A DNA stretch of 64,000 bases from Fictibacillus norfolkensis. Lineage in GTDB: Bacteria; Bacillota; Bacilli; Bacillales; Fictibacillaceae. Positions within the stretch are counted from its first letter, which is position 1; each line of letters begins with the position of its first letter. The position numbers were made by a program, and so were the translations under genes. The stretch spans positions 434,001 through 498,000 of the forward strand of contig NZ_JACSQM010000001.1 in the NCBI RefSeq assembly GCF_014836645.1, in the 5' to 3' direction. Below are positions 52,014-61,491 of this stretch, in pieces. The notes under the pieces are model-generated. The model did no database searches, was not told the origin of the DNA, and worked only from the letters and a program-made list of their open reading frames with translations.

Positions 52014-53042
52014 ATGATCGTCGTAAAAAATTTAGAAAAACATTATAAGATTGCAAAACGAGATCCCGGGTTAAGAGGAGCCATTAAATCATTGTTTCAT
52101 AGGAAATTTGAAACAAAAAAAGCTGTGAAGAAGATTAACATGCATATTAATGCTGGAGAGATGGTTGGTTATATTGGGGCGAACGGTGCTGGGAAATCTA
52201 CAACGATTAAGATGTTAACAGGAATTCTCACTCCAACTTCAGGAGAGGTTAAGGTAAACGGAATCATCCCTTACGAGAACAGACAACAAAACGCAAGTCA
52301 CATTGGTGCTGTATTCGGTCAGCGTACACAATTATTCTGGGACATTCCGGTCAGAGAAAGCTATGAACTTCTTAAACACATTTACGAGATTCCTCAAGCG
52401 CAATATGAAGAGACTTTAAAAGAGTTCGTAGACGTACTTCATTTAGAGCCATTGCTAGGTATCCCTGTAAGGCAGCTTTCGTTAGGACAAAAGATGCGCT
52501 GTGAACTCGCTGCAGCTTTTTTACACCGACCAAAAGTTGTCTATTTGGATGAACCTACTATCGGATTAGATGTTGCGGTAAAGGTTCGAATTCGCGCTTT
52601 CATTAAACAAATGAATGCTAGATACGGCACAACCGTGCTTCTCACCACTCATGACATGCAGGACATCGAAGAGATCTGTCAGCGAATCATCATCATCGAT
52701 GATGGCAGTGTGATCTATGATGGTTCTATCCAAGATATCAAATCGCAGTTTGGCGATAAGCGTGTTATTCATTTTGAACTAGAAGATGCTGCTGATTCAT
52801 TTGTTTTGCCGGAAGAAATTCGTGCCTTAACTGAGGTTCTCCCAACAAGTGATGAAGATCCTCATCTTGTATCCCTCTCTTTCAGCAACAAACATATCTC
52901 TGGTGCAGAAGTCATCCATACGATGATGAATCATTATTCTGTGGCTGATTTAACCATTGCTGATGCAAAGATAGAAACAATTGTAGAAGAAATTTATGGA
53001 AGAGGCATGAAGAAGGAGGTTCAGCATGAGGAAATACGTTGA
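52014..53042 (+). CDS. ABC transporter ATP-binding protein (ABC-2 exporter type)
   Basis: About 342 residues. Walker A GYIGANGAGKSTTIKMLTGIL, signature LSLGQKMRCELAAAFLH, Walker B VVYLDEPTIGLD and TTHDMQDIEEICQRI. A C-terminal region of about 100 residues follows. Belongs to the DrrA/NatA-like ATPases paired with two ABC-2 permeases. The ATG at 52014 follows AAGGAGAACAA. Overlaps the next gene by 17 bases. Promoter, leader peptide and attenuator precede it. Confidence 0.9.
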   Translation: MIVVKNLEKHYKIAKRDPGLRGAIKSLFHRKFETKKAVKKINMHINAGEMVGYIGANGAGKSTTIKMLTGILTPTSGEVKVNGIIPYENRQQNASHIGAVFGQRTQLFWDIPVRESYELLKHIYEIPQAQYEETLKEFVDVLHLEPLLGIPVRQLSLGQKMRCELAAAFLHRPKVVYLDEPTIGLDVAVKVRIRAFIKQMNARYGTTVLLTTHDMQDIEEICQRIIIIDDGSVIYDGSIQDIKSQFGDKRVIHFELEDAADSFVLPEEIRALTEVLPTSDEDPHLVSLSFSNKHISGAEVIHTMMNHYSVADLTIADAKIETIVEEIYGRGMKKEVQHEEIR

Positions 53043-53814
53043 GTTTGCTAGAGTGCAAATGCAAGTACATGCTGCCTATTCAGCATGGTTCTGGGCTAAT
53101 ACTTTTTCTATTCTGCTACGAATGCTTGTCATCTATTTCTTTTGGAAAGCCGTATACAGCAGCCGAACGGAAATAGAAGGTCTGCCTTTTGAAGGCATGA
53201 TTACGTATATCATCATTGCAATGTTTCTACAGATGTTTGTTTCAGGCGTAGGACAGGAACTGGCACATACGATCAAAGACGGAAATGTTGCCATTGAACT
53301 GATGAGGCCATACAACTTGATTACTCGCTTAGTTGCTATGGATCTAGGTGATAAAGTGATTCATTTCGTACGCGGTGCTCTGCCCCTTAGCATTCTTGCA
53401 TTTATTTTTATGGATATCACACTGCCAACTTCATGGCAAAGTGGTCTATTATTCTTCATCAGTGCATTTATGGGTATTTGGATTGGTACTTTTTTTGATC
53501 TATTGATTGCAATCCTCGCTTTTTGGACCATAAATCTTTGGGGTCTTCAAGTCATGAAAGAAGCGGTTATTTCCTTCTTTTCTGGCGCGCTTGTCCCGCT
53601 TATTCTCTTTCCAGAATGGTTTCAAACAATAAGTCTTTTTCTGCCGTTCCAAGCGATGGTCTATGTACCAGTTGCGATCTACACGGGCATCCTCTCAGGA
53701 ACAGAAGCCTGGCTAGCGCTCGGATCACAAGTATTTTGGGCAGTTTCACTCTTTGTCCTATTAAGAGTGTTATGGTCAATCGCAATAAAAAAGGTAACTA
53801 TTTTTGGAGGTTAG
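53026..53814 (+). CDS. ABC-2 family permease, subunit 1
   Basis: 262 residues with six hydrophobic helices. N-terminus RKYVEFARVQMQVHAAYSAWFWANTFSILLRMLVIYFFWKAVY and the loop GNVAIELMRPYNLITRLVAMDLGDKVIHF fit the ABC-2 permease family (COG4587-like). It partners the ATPase upstream. GAAGGAGG precedes the ATG inside the ATPase 3' end. Confidence 0.85.
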   Translation: MRKYVEFARVQMQVHAAYSAWFWANTFSILLRMLVIYFFWKAVYSSRTEIEGLPFEGMITYIIIAMFLQMFVSGVGQELAHTIKDGNVAIELMRPYNLITRLVAMDLGDKVIHFVRGALPLSILAFIFMDITLPTSWQSGLLFFISAFMGIWIGTFFDLLIAILAFWTINLWGLQVMKEAVISFFSGALVPLILFPEWFQTISLFLPFQAMVYVPVAIYTGILSGTEAWLALGSQVFWAVSLFVLLRVLWSIAIKKVTIFGG

Positions 53815-53826
53815 GAGGTGACGCTT

Positions 53827-54621
53827 ATGCTATCACGTTACATAAAATTATATTATTTGTTCTGCAAGCAAAACTTAAAAGTCATGTTGGAGTACAGGAT
53901 GGATTTCTTACTTGGCGTCCTCTCTGTTATGCTTCAGCAGTTCGCAGGAATTTTCTTCGTTAAAATTGTTTTTGATCATATCCATGCCTTAAACGGTTGG
54001 ACCTTTTATGAAATTTTATTTATTTACGGGATTGCTGCTACTGGCCGCTCCATCCATCATATATTCTTTGATAATCTATGGACACTTGGCTGGCAGTATA
54101 TTCGACCAGGAAAATTCGACCGTCTCTTGATCAGACCGATCAATCCTCTGTTTCATTTTATTGCAGATCGCTTGCAGCAAGATGGTTTTGGTCAGTTGTT
54201 CATTGGCATTATCGTAATTGGTACAGCGATGCCACATTTAAGCATCTCATGGGGGGTTTTAGAGTTTTTCATACTTGTTGTCATGATCATCGCATCAGGT
54301 TTTATTTTCGTTGCGATCAACCTCTTCTTTGCAACTTTATCGTTTTGGATGGTCGACAGTCTGCCAATTGTTTGGACAATCTTTAATTTAAGTGATTTTG
54401 CTCGTTATCCTTTAACGATCTATCATAAAGGAATTCGTCACTTCCTAACATGGATTGTTCCTTATGGATTTACTGCTTTTTATCCTGCAGCATATTTTAT
54501 CGAAGGTTCAGGGTTTGAAAGATTGGCTCTCTTAACACCCGTTGTCGCAATTGTTTCTTGCATCTTTGCGTACTGGTTTTGGAATAGAGGGCTGAAGGCA
54601 TTTACGAGTACAGGAAGTTAA
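53827..54621 (+). CDS. ABC-2 family permease, subunit 2
   Basis: About 264 residues with six helices. LSRYIKLYYLFCKQNLKVMLEYRMDFLLGVLSVMLQQFAGIFFVKIVF and the loop GWQYIRPGKFDRLLIRPINPLFHFIADRLQQDGFGQL mirror subunit 1, so the two form a heterodimer (COG3694-like). The ATG at 53827 follows TTAGGAGGTG; a GTG at 53818 overlaps the ribosome site. Substrate unknown. Confidence 0.85.
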   Translation: MLSRYIKLYYLFCKQNLKVMLEYRMDFLLGVLSVMLQQFAGIFFVKIVFDHIHALNGWTFYEILFIYGIAATGRSIHHIFFDNLWTLGWQYIRPGKFDRLLIRPINPLFHFIADRLQQDGFGQLFIGIIVIGTAMPHLSISWGVLEFFILVVMIIASGFIFVAINLFFATLSFWMVDSLPIVWTIFNLSDFARYPLTIYHKGIRHFLTWIVPYGFTAFYPAAYFIEGSGFERLALLTPVVAIVSCIFAYWFWNRGLKAFTSTGS

Positions 54622-54624
54622 AAT

Positions 54625-54668
54625 GAAAAGCTGGCACCTTATCAGTTATGATGAGGTGCCAGCTTTGT
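54625..54668. terminator. Bidirectional terminator, ABC exporter / sodC
   Basis: AAAGCTGGCACCT pairs with AGGTGCCAGCTTT, with further pairing of ATCA/TGAT near the loop. Confidence 0.88.
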
Positions 54669-54678
54669 TTGAATAGCC

Positions 54679-55278
54679 TTACTTTTTAATAACTCCACAC
54701 AACACACGGTCTCCTGAATTCCCTGATGGATCTGTTTTATAGTCATCGGCCATGTCATGGATAACAAGTGATGTTCCACCATTAGCAAAAAGAGAGTTTT
54801 TACTGTCTTCAGAAAGTGTCACGAGGTTGGATAATACTTCATCTTTAACGACTCCGCTTTTATCTGCCTTCACATTTTGAATATCTCCTACGTGAGGTCC
54901 TTTCGGATTAAGAAATCCATGCTTTTTTTCGGTAGGATTAAAGTGTGCTCCTGCAGACGTGAAGTTTGGTGGCGTACACTTTGCATTTTCATGAAAATGA
55001 ATGCCGTGTTCCCCTGGCTTTACCCCAGTCGCGTTCACTTCTACCTTAACGCCATCTCCTGTTTGGGTTAACGTTGCTTCTCCTGCTTTATCTCCTTTTG
55101 CATTAACAAGGTTTACGATATAAGATCCGCCTTTCACCTTACTAGATGCAGCTTGGGATTGAGCTTTGGACTCTTCCATATCATGATTTTTATGCTCGTG
55201 TTCTTTATCTTTGTTCCCACATGATGCGAGTAAGAGTACGAGCACCACGTACAACAAAACCGTTCCTAATTTTTTCAA
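54679..55278 (-). CDS. sodC: Cu/Zn superoxide dismutase-like lipoprotein
   Basis: 199 residues with a lipoprotein signal (VVLVLLLASCGNK) and a His/Glu-rich linker (KDKEHEHKNHDMEE). Copper/zinc ligand motifs are GIHFHENAKC, AGAHFNPTEKKHG and, near the end, SLVIHDMADDY. The disulfide pair is C of ENAKC and C of RVLCGV. B. subtilis YojM is similar but is reported to lack a copper ligand; here HFH and the terminal H are present. TTG start after AGGAGG. Confidence 0.9.
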   Translation of the reverse strand: MKKLGTVLLYVVLVLLLASCGNKDKEHEHKNHDMEESKAQSQAASSKVKGGSYIVNLVNAKGDKAGEATLTQTGDGVKVEVNATGVKPGEHGIHFHENAKCTPPNFTSAGAHFNPTEKKHGFLNPKGPHVGDIQNVKADKSGVVKDEVLSNLVTLSEDSKNSLFANGGTSLVIHDMADDYKTDPSGNSGDRVLCGVIKK

Positions 55279-55344
55279 AGCGATTTACCTCCTGATGATT
55301 AACGAATAGTACATTTTCCGCCCAATCATCAGAACTTTAAACCT

Positions 55345-56058
55345 TTATTTTAAAAAAAGTGGCTCAAGCTCCTGCTCGTTCACGTTCTCTCCATTAAATT
55401 CTACAAAATAGGCTTTCGCGTTTTCCCTTGAACTGACAACGGTATGCAGTTCGCCATTCACAAAGTGTAATCCCGCTCCATCATCTGCAGCATATCCCGC
55501 TTTCAGTCCATTCGCTATGAGTTTATGATAAGCAGGTCTTCGTTCTTGTTCTCCATCATAGTGCGGACAATGACTTCCTGCTATGAACCCTAAACAATCC
55601 AGCTTAGCTAATGGACCGAACGAATCTGTTACGCCTTCTTCAAACCAGCATAGAGATCCCGCACTGAGTCCTGCTAAGATCTTTCCATCTTCGTAAGCTT
55701 TCTTTAAAAGAACATCTAGTCCCCACTCTTTCCATAGTGCTAGGAGATTTTTTGTATTGCCTCCACCTACATAAAAAATATCCTGCTGCTCTACAAAACT
55801 CTCCAAATGTTCAGGCGGTGAAAATAAAGAAAGGTGTGTAGGTTCACAGTTTTCCGATTGAAAAGCTGTATAAAATCGTTCGATATATCCATCTGCATCT
55901 CCACTTGCTGTTGGAATAAAACAAACCCGTGGTCGATCAGCCCTACTTTGCTTCAGAATATAGCGATCTAACCTTTTGTTATCGGGTTCCATGGAGAAGC
56001 CTCCTCCACCCATCGCAATAATTTGTTTCATGATGTTTTGTTTCATATGCTCATTCAC
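55345..56058 (-). CDS. pepE: Peptidase E-like S51 family protein
   Basis: About 237 residues. The nucleophile serine is in ILAGLSAGSLCWFEEG (GxSAGS), preceded by DIFYVGGGNTKNLLALWK, the S51 strand pattern. Final blocks CLGFIAGSHCPHYDGE and AADDGAGLHFVNGE contain the probable His/acid residues. Family members include dipeptidase E (Asp-X) and cyanophycinase. ATGs at 56058 and 56046 both fit the GGGGAG site. Single gene. Confidence 0.87.
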   Translation of the reverse strand: MNEHMKQNIMKQIIAMGGGGFSMEPDNKRLDRYILKQSRADRPRVCFIPTASGDADGYIERFYTAFQSENCEPTHLSLFSPPEHLESFVEQQDIFYVGGGNTKNLLALWKEWGLDVLLKKAYEDGKILAGLSAGSLCWFEEGVTDSFGPLAKLDCLGFIAGSHCPHYDGEQERRPAYHKLIANGLKAGYAADDGAGLHFVNGELHTVVSSRENAKAYFVEFNGENVNEQELEPLFLK

Positions 56059-56147
56059 TCCCCTGTTATATCCCTTTCGATTTTGATCAGGAGTTTTCCT
56101 TTAATAAGAGCTAATCCGTTTTGATTACATATACAAAAAGAAAACAC

Positions 56148-56176
56148 CAGCCGATTTCTTAGTATCGGCTGATGCT
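56148..56176 (-). terminator. Terminator of the MacB-type ABC pair
   Basis: AGCCGAT pairs with ATCGGCT; minus-strand sequence continues GGTGTTTTCTTTTTG. Confidence 0.65.
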
Positions 56177-56179
56177 TCT

Positions 56180-57493
56180 TTATACATCTCTTCTTAACGC
56201 TTTTAATACATCAACTGTAGTAGCTTTTGCAGCCGGCCGCCATCCAGATAGTAAAGTTACGCTCATACAGATGGTAACGGCGATTATAGTCAGACTCCAC
56301 GGTATATAAGATAAAATAAAATCTTCAGGTGGTTTCTCGTTCAAAAACTGTTCAACGATGATAGGAAGTGCAAAATTGACTCCATAGCTAATGAGATAGG
56401 CTAAGATTGTTCCTAAACCCACTCCCCATAATCCGATATATCCACTCTCTAAAAGGAAGATGCGCTTAATCGTTCTTGGCGTAGCACCGATCGCTTTCAT
56501 GATTCCGATATCTTGTGAGCGTTCCGTAACAGCCATCGTCATCGTATTAAAAATGCCAATAGAAGCAATGAGCACAGCAATACCACCAATGAAAATCAAG
56601 CCCGCTTTAAATAATGTGAAATATATGTTCAGTTCTTTTAGTTCGCTAACAACAGAATAAGTAAGATAACCTTTATCTTTAATCTCTTCCGATACCGCTT
56701 TAACATCTTCGGCTGATGAAGTATATACTTTGACAGCACTATAAGAATCATCACTGTTCTTAAGTTCAGGATCTATTTCACTCAATAGAGGCATCACTTC
56801 ACCATGCAGATCATCCGTAATCATCACCGAACTGTCTATTATCCATTCTTTATTCGGCTTCTTCTTAATACCTACAACTTTCACTTTCACCGTTTTTATC
56901 TGTGTTTCTGTTTTAATGTCTGGATTATCTACCTTCATATGATAGGTTAATGTTTTATTTAACAAATCTCCATCATAAGCTAATTTCTTCAGCTTCTTTT
57001 GTGCCTCTTCTTCACTCATTCCTTCTGTAAAGTTTTCAGGCATCTCTTTTCTTAATTCTTGAGCAAAATGGTGTCCGATTATAACCTCATTTTTACTCTT
57101 AGGCATTCTTCCTTTTTCAAGTTGCAAGCCTGCTTTTCTCTCAGAAGGCATATTTGCGCTGCTTACGTCAGCATAGACTGTGTATTCTCCTAGTGACAGT
57201 TCATTCGCAGGTACATATTTCTTTCGACTAACTGCTTTAACATTCTTAATAACTTGGAGTTTTTTCACGTCTTCCTCAATTAAAGGACCGTTTTCACTCT
57301 GTATTTCAATCTCGTTCATCAATCGATAACTCATCACATCATCTACTGCTGTCTTATGAATCGCAAAGCCTACTGAGGCGAGCATGATCAAAAAGGCGCA
57401 CCCCATCGTAGAGGCAAGGATTGTCATCCATACACGGGTCTTGTTTCTTTTCATATTGCTTCTTACAAATCGATGTTTATCTTTGAACTTCAT
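56180..57493 (-). CDS. FtsX/MacB-type ABC transporter permease
   Basis: 437 residues with four helices: one N-terminal (TRVWMTILASTMGCAFLIMLASVGFAI), then a large outer domain of about 250 residues, then three C-terminal (LIFIGGIAVLIASIGIFNTMTMAV, GYIGLWGVGLGTILAYLISYGVNF, WSLTIIAVTICMSVTLLSGW). ERSQDIGIMKAIGATPRTIKRIFLLES is the FtsX signature. Such pairs extract lipoproteins, peptides or sense envelope stress. Substrate unknown. It overlaps the ATPase by 17 bases. Confidence 0.9.
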   Translation of the reverse strand: MKFKDKHRFVRSNMKRNKTRVWMTILASTMGCAFLIMLASVGFAIHKTAVDDVMSYRLMNEIEIQSENGPLIEEDVKKLQVIKNVKAVSRKKYVPANELSLGEYTVYADVSSANMPSERKAGLQLEKGRMPKSKNEVIIGHHFAQELRKEMPENFTEGMSEEEAQKKLKKLAYDGDLLNKTLTYHMKVDNPDIKTETQIKTVKVKVVGIKKKPNKEWIIDSSVMITDDLHGEVMPLLSEIDPELKNSDDSYSAVKVYTSSAEDVKAVSEEIKDKGYLTYSVVSELKELNIYFTLFKAGLIFIGGIAVLIASIGIFNTMTMAVTERSQDIGIMKAIGATPRTIKRIFLLESGYIGLWGVGLGTILAYLISYGVNFALPIIVEQFLNEKPPEDFILSYIPWSLTIIAVTICMSVTLLSGWRPAAKATTVDVLKALRRDV

Positions 57494-58181
57494 GAAGCTT
57501 GCTCCCTTCTCTTAAGTAACCGTCTCTGATCTCTACTTTTCGATGAGCGATAGAAGCTACTTCATGATCGTGTGTAATGATTAAAAACGTAATCCCATCT
57601 TTTTCATTCAATTCTTTAATAAAGTTTAATAGTTCTTTTTCATTCTCAGAATCAAGACTACCTGTTGGTTCATCTGCTAGGATAAGAGGAGGATTCAGGA
57701 TTAGTGCCCTGGCTATACTAACGCGCTGCTGCTGACCTCCTGAGAGCTCTCCTGGATAATGGCTTTGATACTGTTCTAGACCGACTCTCTTTAACATCTT
57801 TATCGTTTGTTCTTTTCTCTCTTTCTCGCTAACTCCCTTGAGTACCAATGGTAGCTCTACATTTTCATAAGCTGTCATACTAGGAATCAGCTGAAAGCTT
57901 TGAAAAATAAATCCTAGATGCTCTAATCGAAATTCAGCCCACTTCGATTCAGAAAATCCACTAACCTGCTTTCCATCGATGATAATTTCTCCAGTTTGCG
58001 ATTTAATAAAACCAGAAATCAGGTTTAATAGCGTCGATTTTCCTGATCCGCTTCTTCCTACGATCGCTACGATTTCACCTTCTGCTACATGCAGATCGAC
58101 ATGATGAAGAACAGGTACAATATTCTCTTTTTCTTTCTTACCGATTTTAAAAGCATATGATAAATCACTTACAGTAATCAT
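57477..58181 (-). CDS. LolD/MacB-type ABC transporter ATP-binding protein
   Basis: 234 residues. Walker A GRSGSGKSTLLNLISGF, LSGGQQQRVSIARAL, Walker B LILADEPTGSLDSENEKELL and ITHDHEVAS. It drives the FtsX-type permease downstream. AAAAGGGGTG precedes the ATG. Confidence 0.94.
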   Translation of the reverse strand: MITVSDLSYAFKIGKKEKENIVPVLHHVDLHVAEGEIVAIVGRSGSGKSTLLNLISGFIKSQTGEIIIDGKQVSGFSESKWAEFRLEHLGFIFQSFQLIPSMTAYENVELPLVLKGVSEKERKEQTIKMLKRVGLEQYQSHYPGELSGGQQQRVSIARALILNPPLILADEPTGSLDSENEKELLNFIKELNEKDGITFLIITHDHEVASIAHRKVEIRDGYLREGSKLHEVQR

Positions 58182-58339
58182 GTTGACACCCCTTTTGTCC
58201 TAAGTGTACTACTCGTTATAATACACATATACCATTTTCTTTTATTATCTGTCAATACATTCCAAGTAACTTTTTAAAGAAGGATTTAAAGGGAAAGAAG
58301 AGTATAGGTAACAAAGGCATACATCTAGGAGGTACACAT

Positions 58340-59977
58340 ATGTTAAAGTGGCAAACAAAAGAGGGATACAAGAAACTATTAAAAGATCTAGTTTCGATCC
58401 CCAGCATTACCCATCATGATGGAGAATTGTTTATGGCCGAGCACCTTCACCATACGCTCTCATCATTAGACTATTTCACGAAGCATCCTGATTACGTTCG
58501 CCATCATCCTCTTCCAGATGGTCGAAAACTGATCACTGCTTTTGTACAGAATGATCCTTCGATTAAAGAAACCATTATTTTGCTGAGCCATTTTGATGTT
58601 GTTTCCGTAGAAGACTTTGGTGAATGGAAGCATCTCGCTTTTCGCCCAGAAGAACTGACTGAAAAGATCATGGAGAACAAAGAGCTGCTGCATACTTTTG
58701 TTCAAGATGACCTGAATAGCGGCGAATGGCTTTTCGGTCGTGGCATCATGGATATGAAAGCTGGCGTCGCTCTTCATATGTCGATGATCGAAAAAGCGAC
58801 AACCGGTCATTTTAAAGGAAACGTACTCATGATTTCTGTTCCGGATGAAGAAGTTCATTCTGAAGGAATGCTTGCGGGTGTCAGTGTCTTACGGCAGCTT
58901 CAAGAGGAGTATGATATAAAATACATTACATGTTTGAACGGAGAACCAAGCTTCACAAAATACCCAGGAGATACTTCTTCCTACATGTATACGGGATCAA
59001 CAGGCAAGATTCTTCCTGGTTTTCTCTGTTACGGTAAGGAGACTCATGTAGGCGAGCCACTGGCAGGTATGAACGGAAATGTGATGGCTGCTGAGATTAC
59101 GAGAGAACTAGAATGGAACGTAGATTATGTAGAGAAGTTTCGTGAGGAGGCTACTCCTGTTCCAACAAATTTGATTCAAAAAGATTTAAAAGATCACTAC
59201 TCTGTCCAGATTCCTCACGCAGCTGTAACGCTGTTCAATCTCATGCTCTTTAATCGATCGCTATCGGACATCACGGATATGTTAATAAAAAGCGCAAAAA
59301 TCGCAGCGCTTCGATTAGAAGACCGTCTCTTTGAAAGAAGCAAAAACGTCGCCGAAATCGTACCGTTCACGCCGAAAAAAGAAAGTATTAAAGTACTTAC
59401 TTTTAATGAACTATATGAACACGCCGTGACTAAATATGGACAAGAAGAACTTGATCGCAGAGAAAACATGCTTCAGACGAACAATCCGAACGCGGATGAA
59501 AGAAAGCTGACGATTCAATATGTATTTGAGCTAGCAAGTCTTTGCAGAGACATCTCTCCGATGATCGTCTTGTTCTATACACCGCCTTTTTATCCAGCTG
59601 TATGTTCAAGCGACCACCCGCTGATTAAAGCCACATCGGATATGGTAGTCAGTCATGCGAAAAATACATTCAACAGCGAGCTCGTGAATGTCCACTATTT
59701 TAGCGGCTTATCTGACTTGAGCTATATTGGGTTTCATGGAGATTCTCGTGATCTTTCATCTTTCACAAGTAACTTTCCCTTACTAGGATCTCGCTACCAT
59801 ATTCCGTTTGATGATATGAGAGAACTTGATATTCCGGTTATTAACATCGGACCGCTTGGGAAGGATGCACATCAATGGACAGAGCGGCTTGAGATCAACA
59901 AGGTAATGGATGAAACACACCCGTTAATCATCTTTGCGATGGAAACGTTATTTGATCAAGCAAAAAACCAGATCTGA
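58340..59977 (+). CDS. RocB-like M20 family peptidase
   Basis: 545 residues. M20 metal-site blocks: ETIILLSHFDVVSVEDF (H-x-D), LFGRGIMDMKAGVALHMSMI and MISVPDEEVHSEGMLAGVSVL (D-E-E). The long middle and C-terminal parts (MYTGSTGKILPGFLCYGKETHVGEPLAGMNGN and DAHQWTERLE) match RocB of the arginine-use pathway more than ArgE or DapE. RocB is of unknown reaction. No rocA, rocD or rocF is nearby, so involvement in arginine use is unproven. AGGAGGT precedes the ATG. Confidence 0.85.
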   Translation: MLKWQTKEGYKKLLKDLVSIPSITHHDGELFMAEHLHHTLSSLDYFTKHPDYVRHHPLPDGRKLITAFVQNDPSIKETIILLSHFDVVSVEDFGEWKHLAFRPEELTEKIMENKELLHTFVQDDLNSGEWLFGRGIMDMKAGVALHMSMIEKATTGHFKGNVLMISVPDEEVHSEGMLAGVSVLRQLQEEYDIKYITCLNGEPSFTKYPGDTSSYMYTGSTGKILPGFLCYGKETHVGEPLAGMNGNVMAAEITRELEWNVDYVEKFREEATPVPTNLIQKDLKDHYSVQIPHAAVTLFNLMLFNRSLSDITDMLIKSAKIAALRLEDRLFERSKNVAEIVPFTPKKESIKVLTFNELYEHAVTKYGQEELDRRENMLQTNNPNADERKLTIQYVFELASLCRDISPMIVLFYTPPFYPAVCSSDHPLIKATSDMVVSHAKNTFNSELVNVHYFSGLSDLSYIGFHGDSRDLSSFTSNFPLLGSRYHIPFDDMRELDIPVINIGPLGKDAHQWTERLEINKVMDETHPLIIFAMETLFDQAKNQI

Positions 59978-59993
59978 GGAAGATCTGGTTTTC
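59962..59993. terminator. Bidirectional terminator, rocB-like / DUF4931 gene
   Basis: AAAACCAGATCT pairs with AGATCTGGTTTT around GAGGA. It overlaps the 3' end of the rocB-like gene. Confidence 0.85.
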
Positions 59994-60758
59994 TTATGGT
60001 TTAAAGTAAAGATCTTTGATACTTTGTGCAATTCCCTCAATATTGTTCGCTACTTGCTGTACACCATACCCCATATATAGAGGTGAGGTCACAAAACGAG
60101 GCATGATCTTGCAATATGTCTTTTCGTTATGTTGATAAAAGAAAAGATTGTAACTTGTACAACTTCTATGAAAATGATTCAGCAAAAAATGAGTTCCAGC
60201 TTGAATACAATCCGCGAATAAAGAAAGTTCAGCGTCTTTTTCCCATATGACATTCAATTCATAGAACCCAACTCTTGGTTCAGTTGATACAGTAAAGCTG
60301 ACTCCCTCTTTTTCAAGAATAGTCAATCCTATGAACTGATTCGCGGAAAAATCGTGAAGACAATCTACTTCGTTCAATCCAATGATCTGCATATGAGGAT
60401 GACGGATCGTTCCACCCGATAAAGGACCGTGGTTCTTGAAGAACATCACCGACGTGTATTTACCGCTGTTCAACATGTTATTCCAATGTTCAAGCCCAAA
60501 ACGAAGGACTTTGTATAGATGATCCTTCGAATAGTTTGAGAGCTCACCTTCACATTCATCTGTTTCAATCAAGACAGTTTGAAAGGCACCATCGAGAACG
60601 GTATATTTATTTTTAACAAGAATGATCGAATCTTGCTTATCTAAGACTTCCTCTAGCTCATCAATCCGACAAAACGGACAAGGTGTTTCTTTATTCCTTA
60701 TACTATTAGGCTTCTGAGCTCCTACTTCTGTAAAAAAATTAATGTGTGTTTTTTTCAT
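59994..60758 (-). CDS. DUF4931 family protein (GalT/HIT-like fold)
   Basis: About 254 residues. TPCPFCRIDELEEV holds a CxxC zinc-like pair, and FFKNHGPLSGGTIRHPHMQIIGL carries the H-x-H of histidine-triad/GalT enzymes. This fits DUF4931, small proteins related to galactose-1-phosphate uridylyltransferase, of unknown substrate. The ATG at 60758 follows GGTGA; a GTG at 60767 is the alternative. Confidence 0.75.
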   Translation of the reverse strand: MKKTHINFFTEVGAQKPNSIRNKETPCPFCRIDELEEVLDKQDSIILVKNKYTVLDGAFQTVLIETDECEGELSNYSKDHLYKVLRFGLEHWNNMLNSGKYTSVMFFKNHGPLSGGTIRHPHMQIIGLNEVDCLHDFSANQFIGLTILEKEGVSFTVSTEPRVGFYELNVIWEKDAELSLFADCIQAGTHFLLNHFHRSCTSYNLFFYQHNEKTYCKIMPRFVTSPLYMGYGVQQVANNIEGIAQSIKDLYFKP

Positions 60759-60830
60759 TCTATTCACCGCTTTTGCTTGTTTCCTAATCTATTTTCTAGC
60801 TGTTCTAATGAAAACCTTTTAACAGGTTGT

Positions 60831-61487
60831 TTAATTATATCCAGATATGCGTTCCCATTTCAATATTCCGTCATGCTTATTAATGGAACCCTTCCAATCA
60901 AAGTTTTGATCAACATGCATCAGTTGTCTTAACATATCGTCTTCAGATTCTGTTGTTGTATAGATCTTTACATTAACATAGTTCCATAGCTCTCCCAAAT
61001 TCTTTTGCACTTTGTATGGTTCATTTAAGGTAAGGTGTGATACCTCTTTTAAATACGACTCGGTAAGAAAAATTTGTTTCTCTTGTGATAGATTTTTCGG
61101 AAACGTAATAAAAACGGTAAGAGTATCTTTCTTTTGATTAGCCACCACATCTGAGATCTTGTGATGGTTTCGCATATCATGCCTAGCTTTCGTTAAGATC
61201 GCTTGATTGACATATGGAATTTTTGCTATAGATTGAGCTTCTTTTTTCTCATGAAGCGGAAAAGGCGTGCTCTCGGCAAATTGAACAAAAATAAAGATAA
61301 ACGCCACTCCAAGAGCTAGACTTAAACTTTGATGAAACCAGTGATACCACATGCTTTTTGGTGCAGGTGGCTTGTGGAGATTCCTTGTTCTCTGAAGGAC
61401 TTTCTGTCTATGTTCCTCTTTAAACGTTATTGTTTTCATACGGCCGTTGTTCAATATTTCAGGCAGCTGCTTGAAAGGATCCTCCAT
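60831..61487 (-). CDS. Probable membrane anti-sigma factor partnered with the ECF sigma factor
   Basis: 218 residues. A cytosolic N-terminus of about 45 residues (ITFKEEHRQKVLQRTRNL), one helix (SLSLALGVAFIFIFVQFA) and an outer domain of about 140 residues. No zinc-binding HxxxCxxC is present. It starts 5 bases after the sigma-factor gene with RBS AGGTGA. Organisation and topology point to an anti-sigma factor; the outer domain is not recognised. Confidence 0.7.
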   Translation of the reverse strand: MEDPFKQLPEILNNGRMKTITFKEEHRQKVLQRTRNLHKPPAPKSMWYHWFHQSLSLALGVAFIFIFVQFAESTPFPLHEKKEAQSIAKIPYVNQAILTKARHDMRNHHKISDVVANQKKDTLTVFITFPKNLSQEKQIFLTESYLKEVSHLTLNEPYKVQKNLGELWNYVNVKIYTTTESEDDMLRQLMHVDQNFDWKGSINKHDGILKWERISGYN

Positions 61488-61491
61488 GATC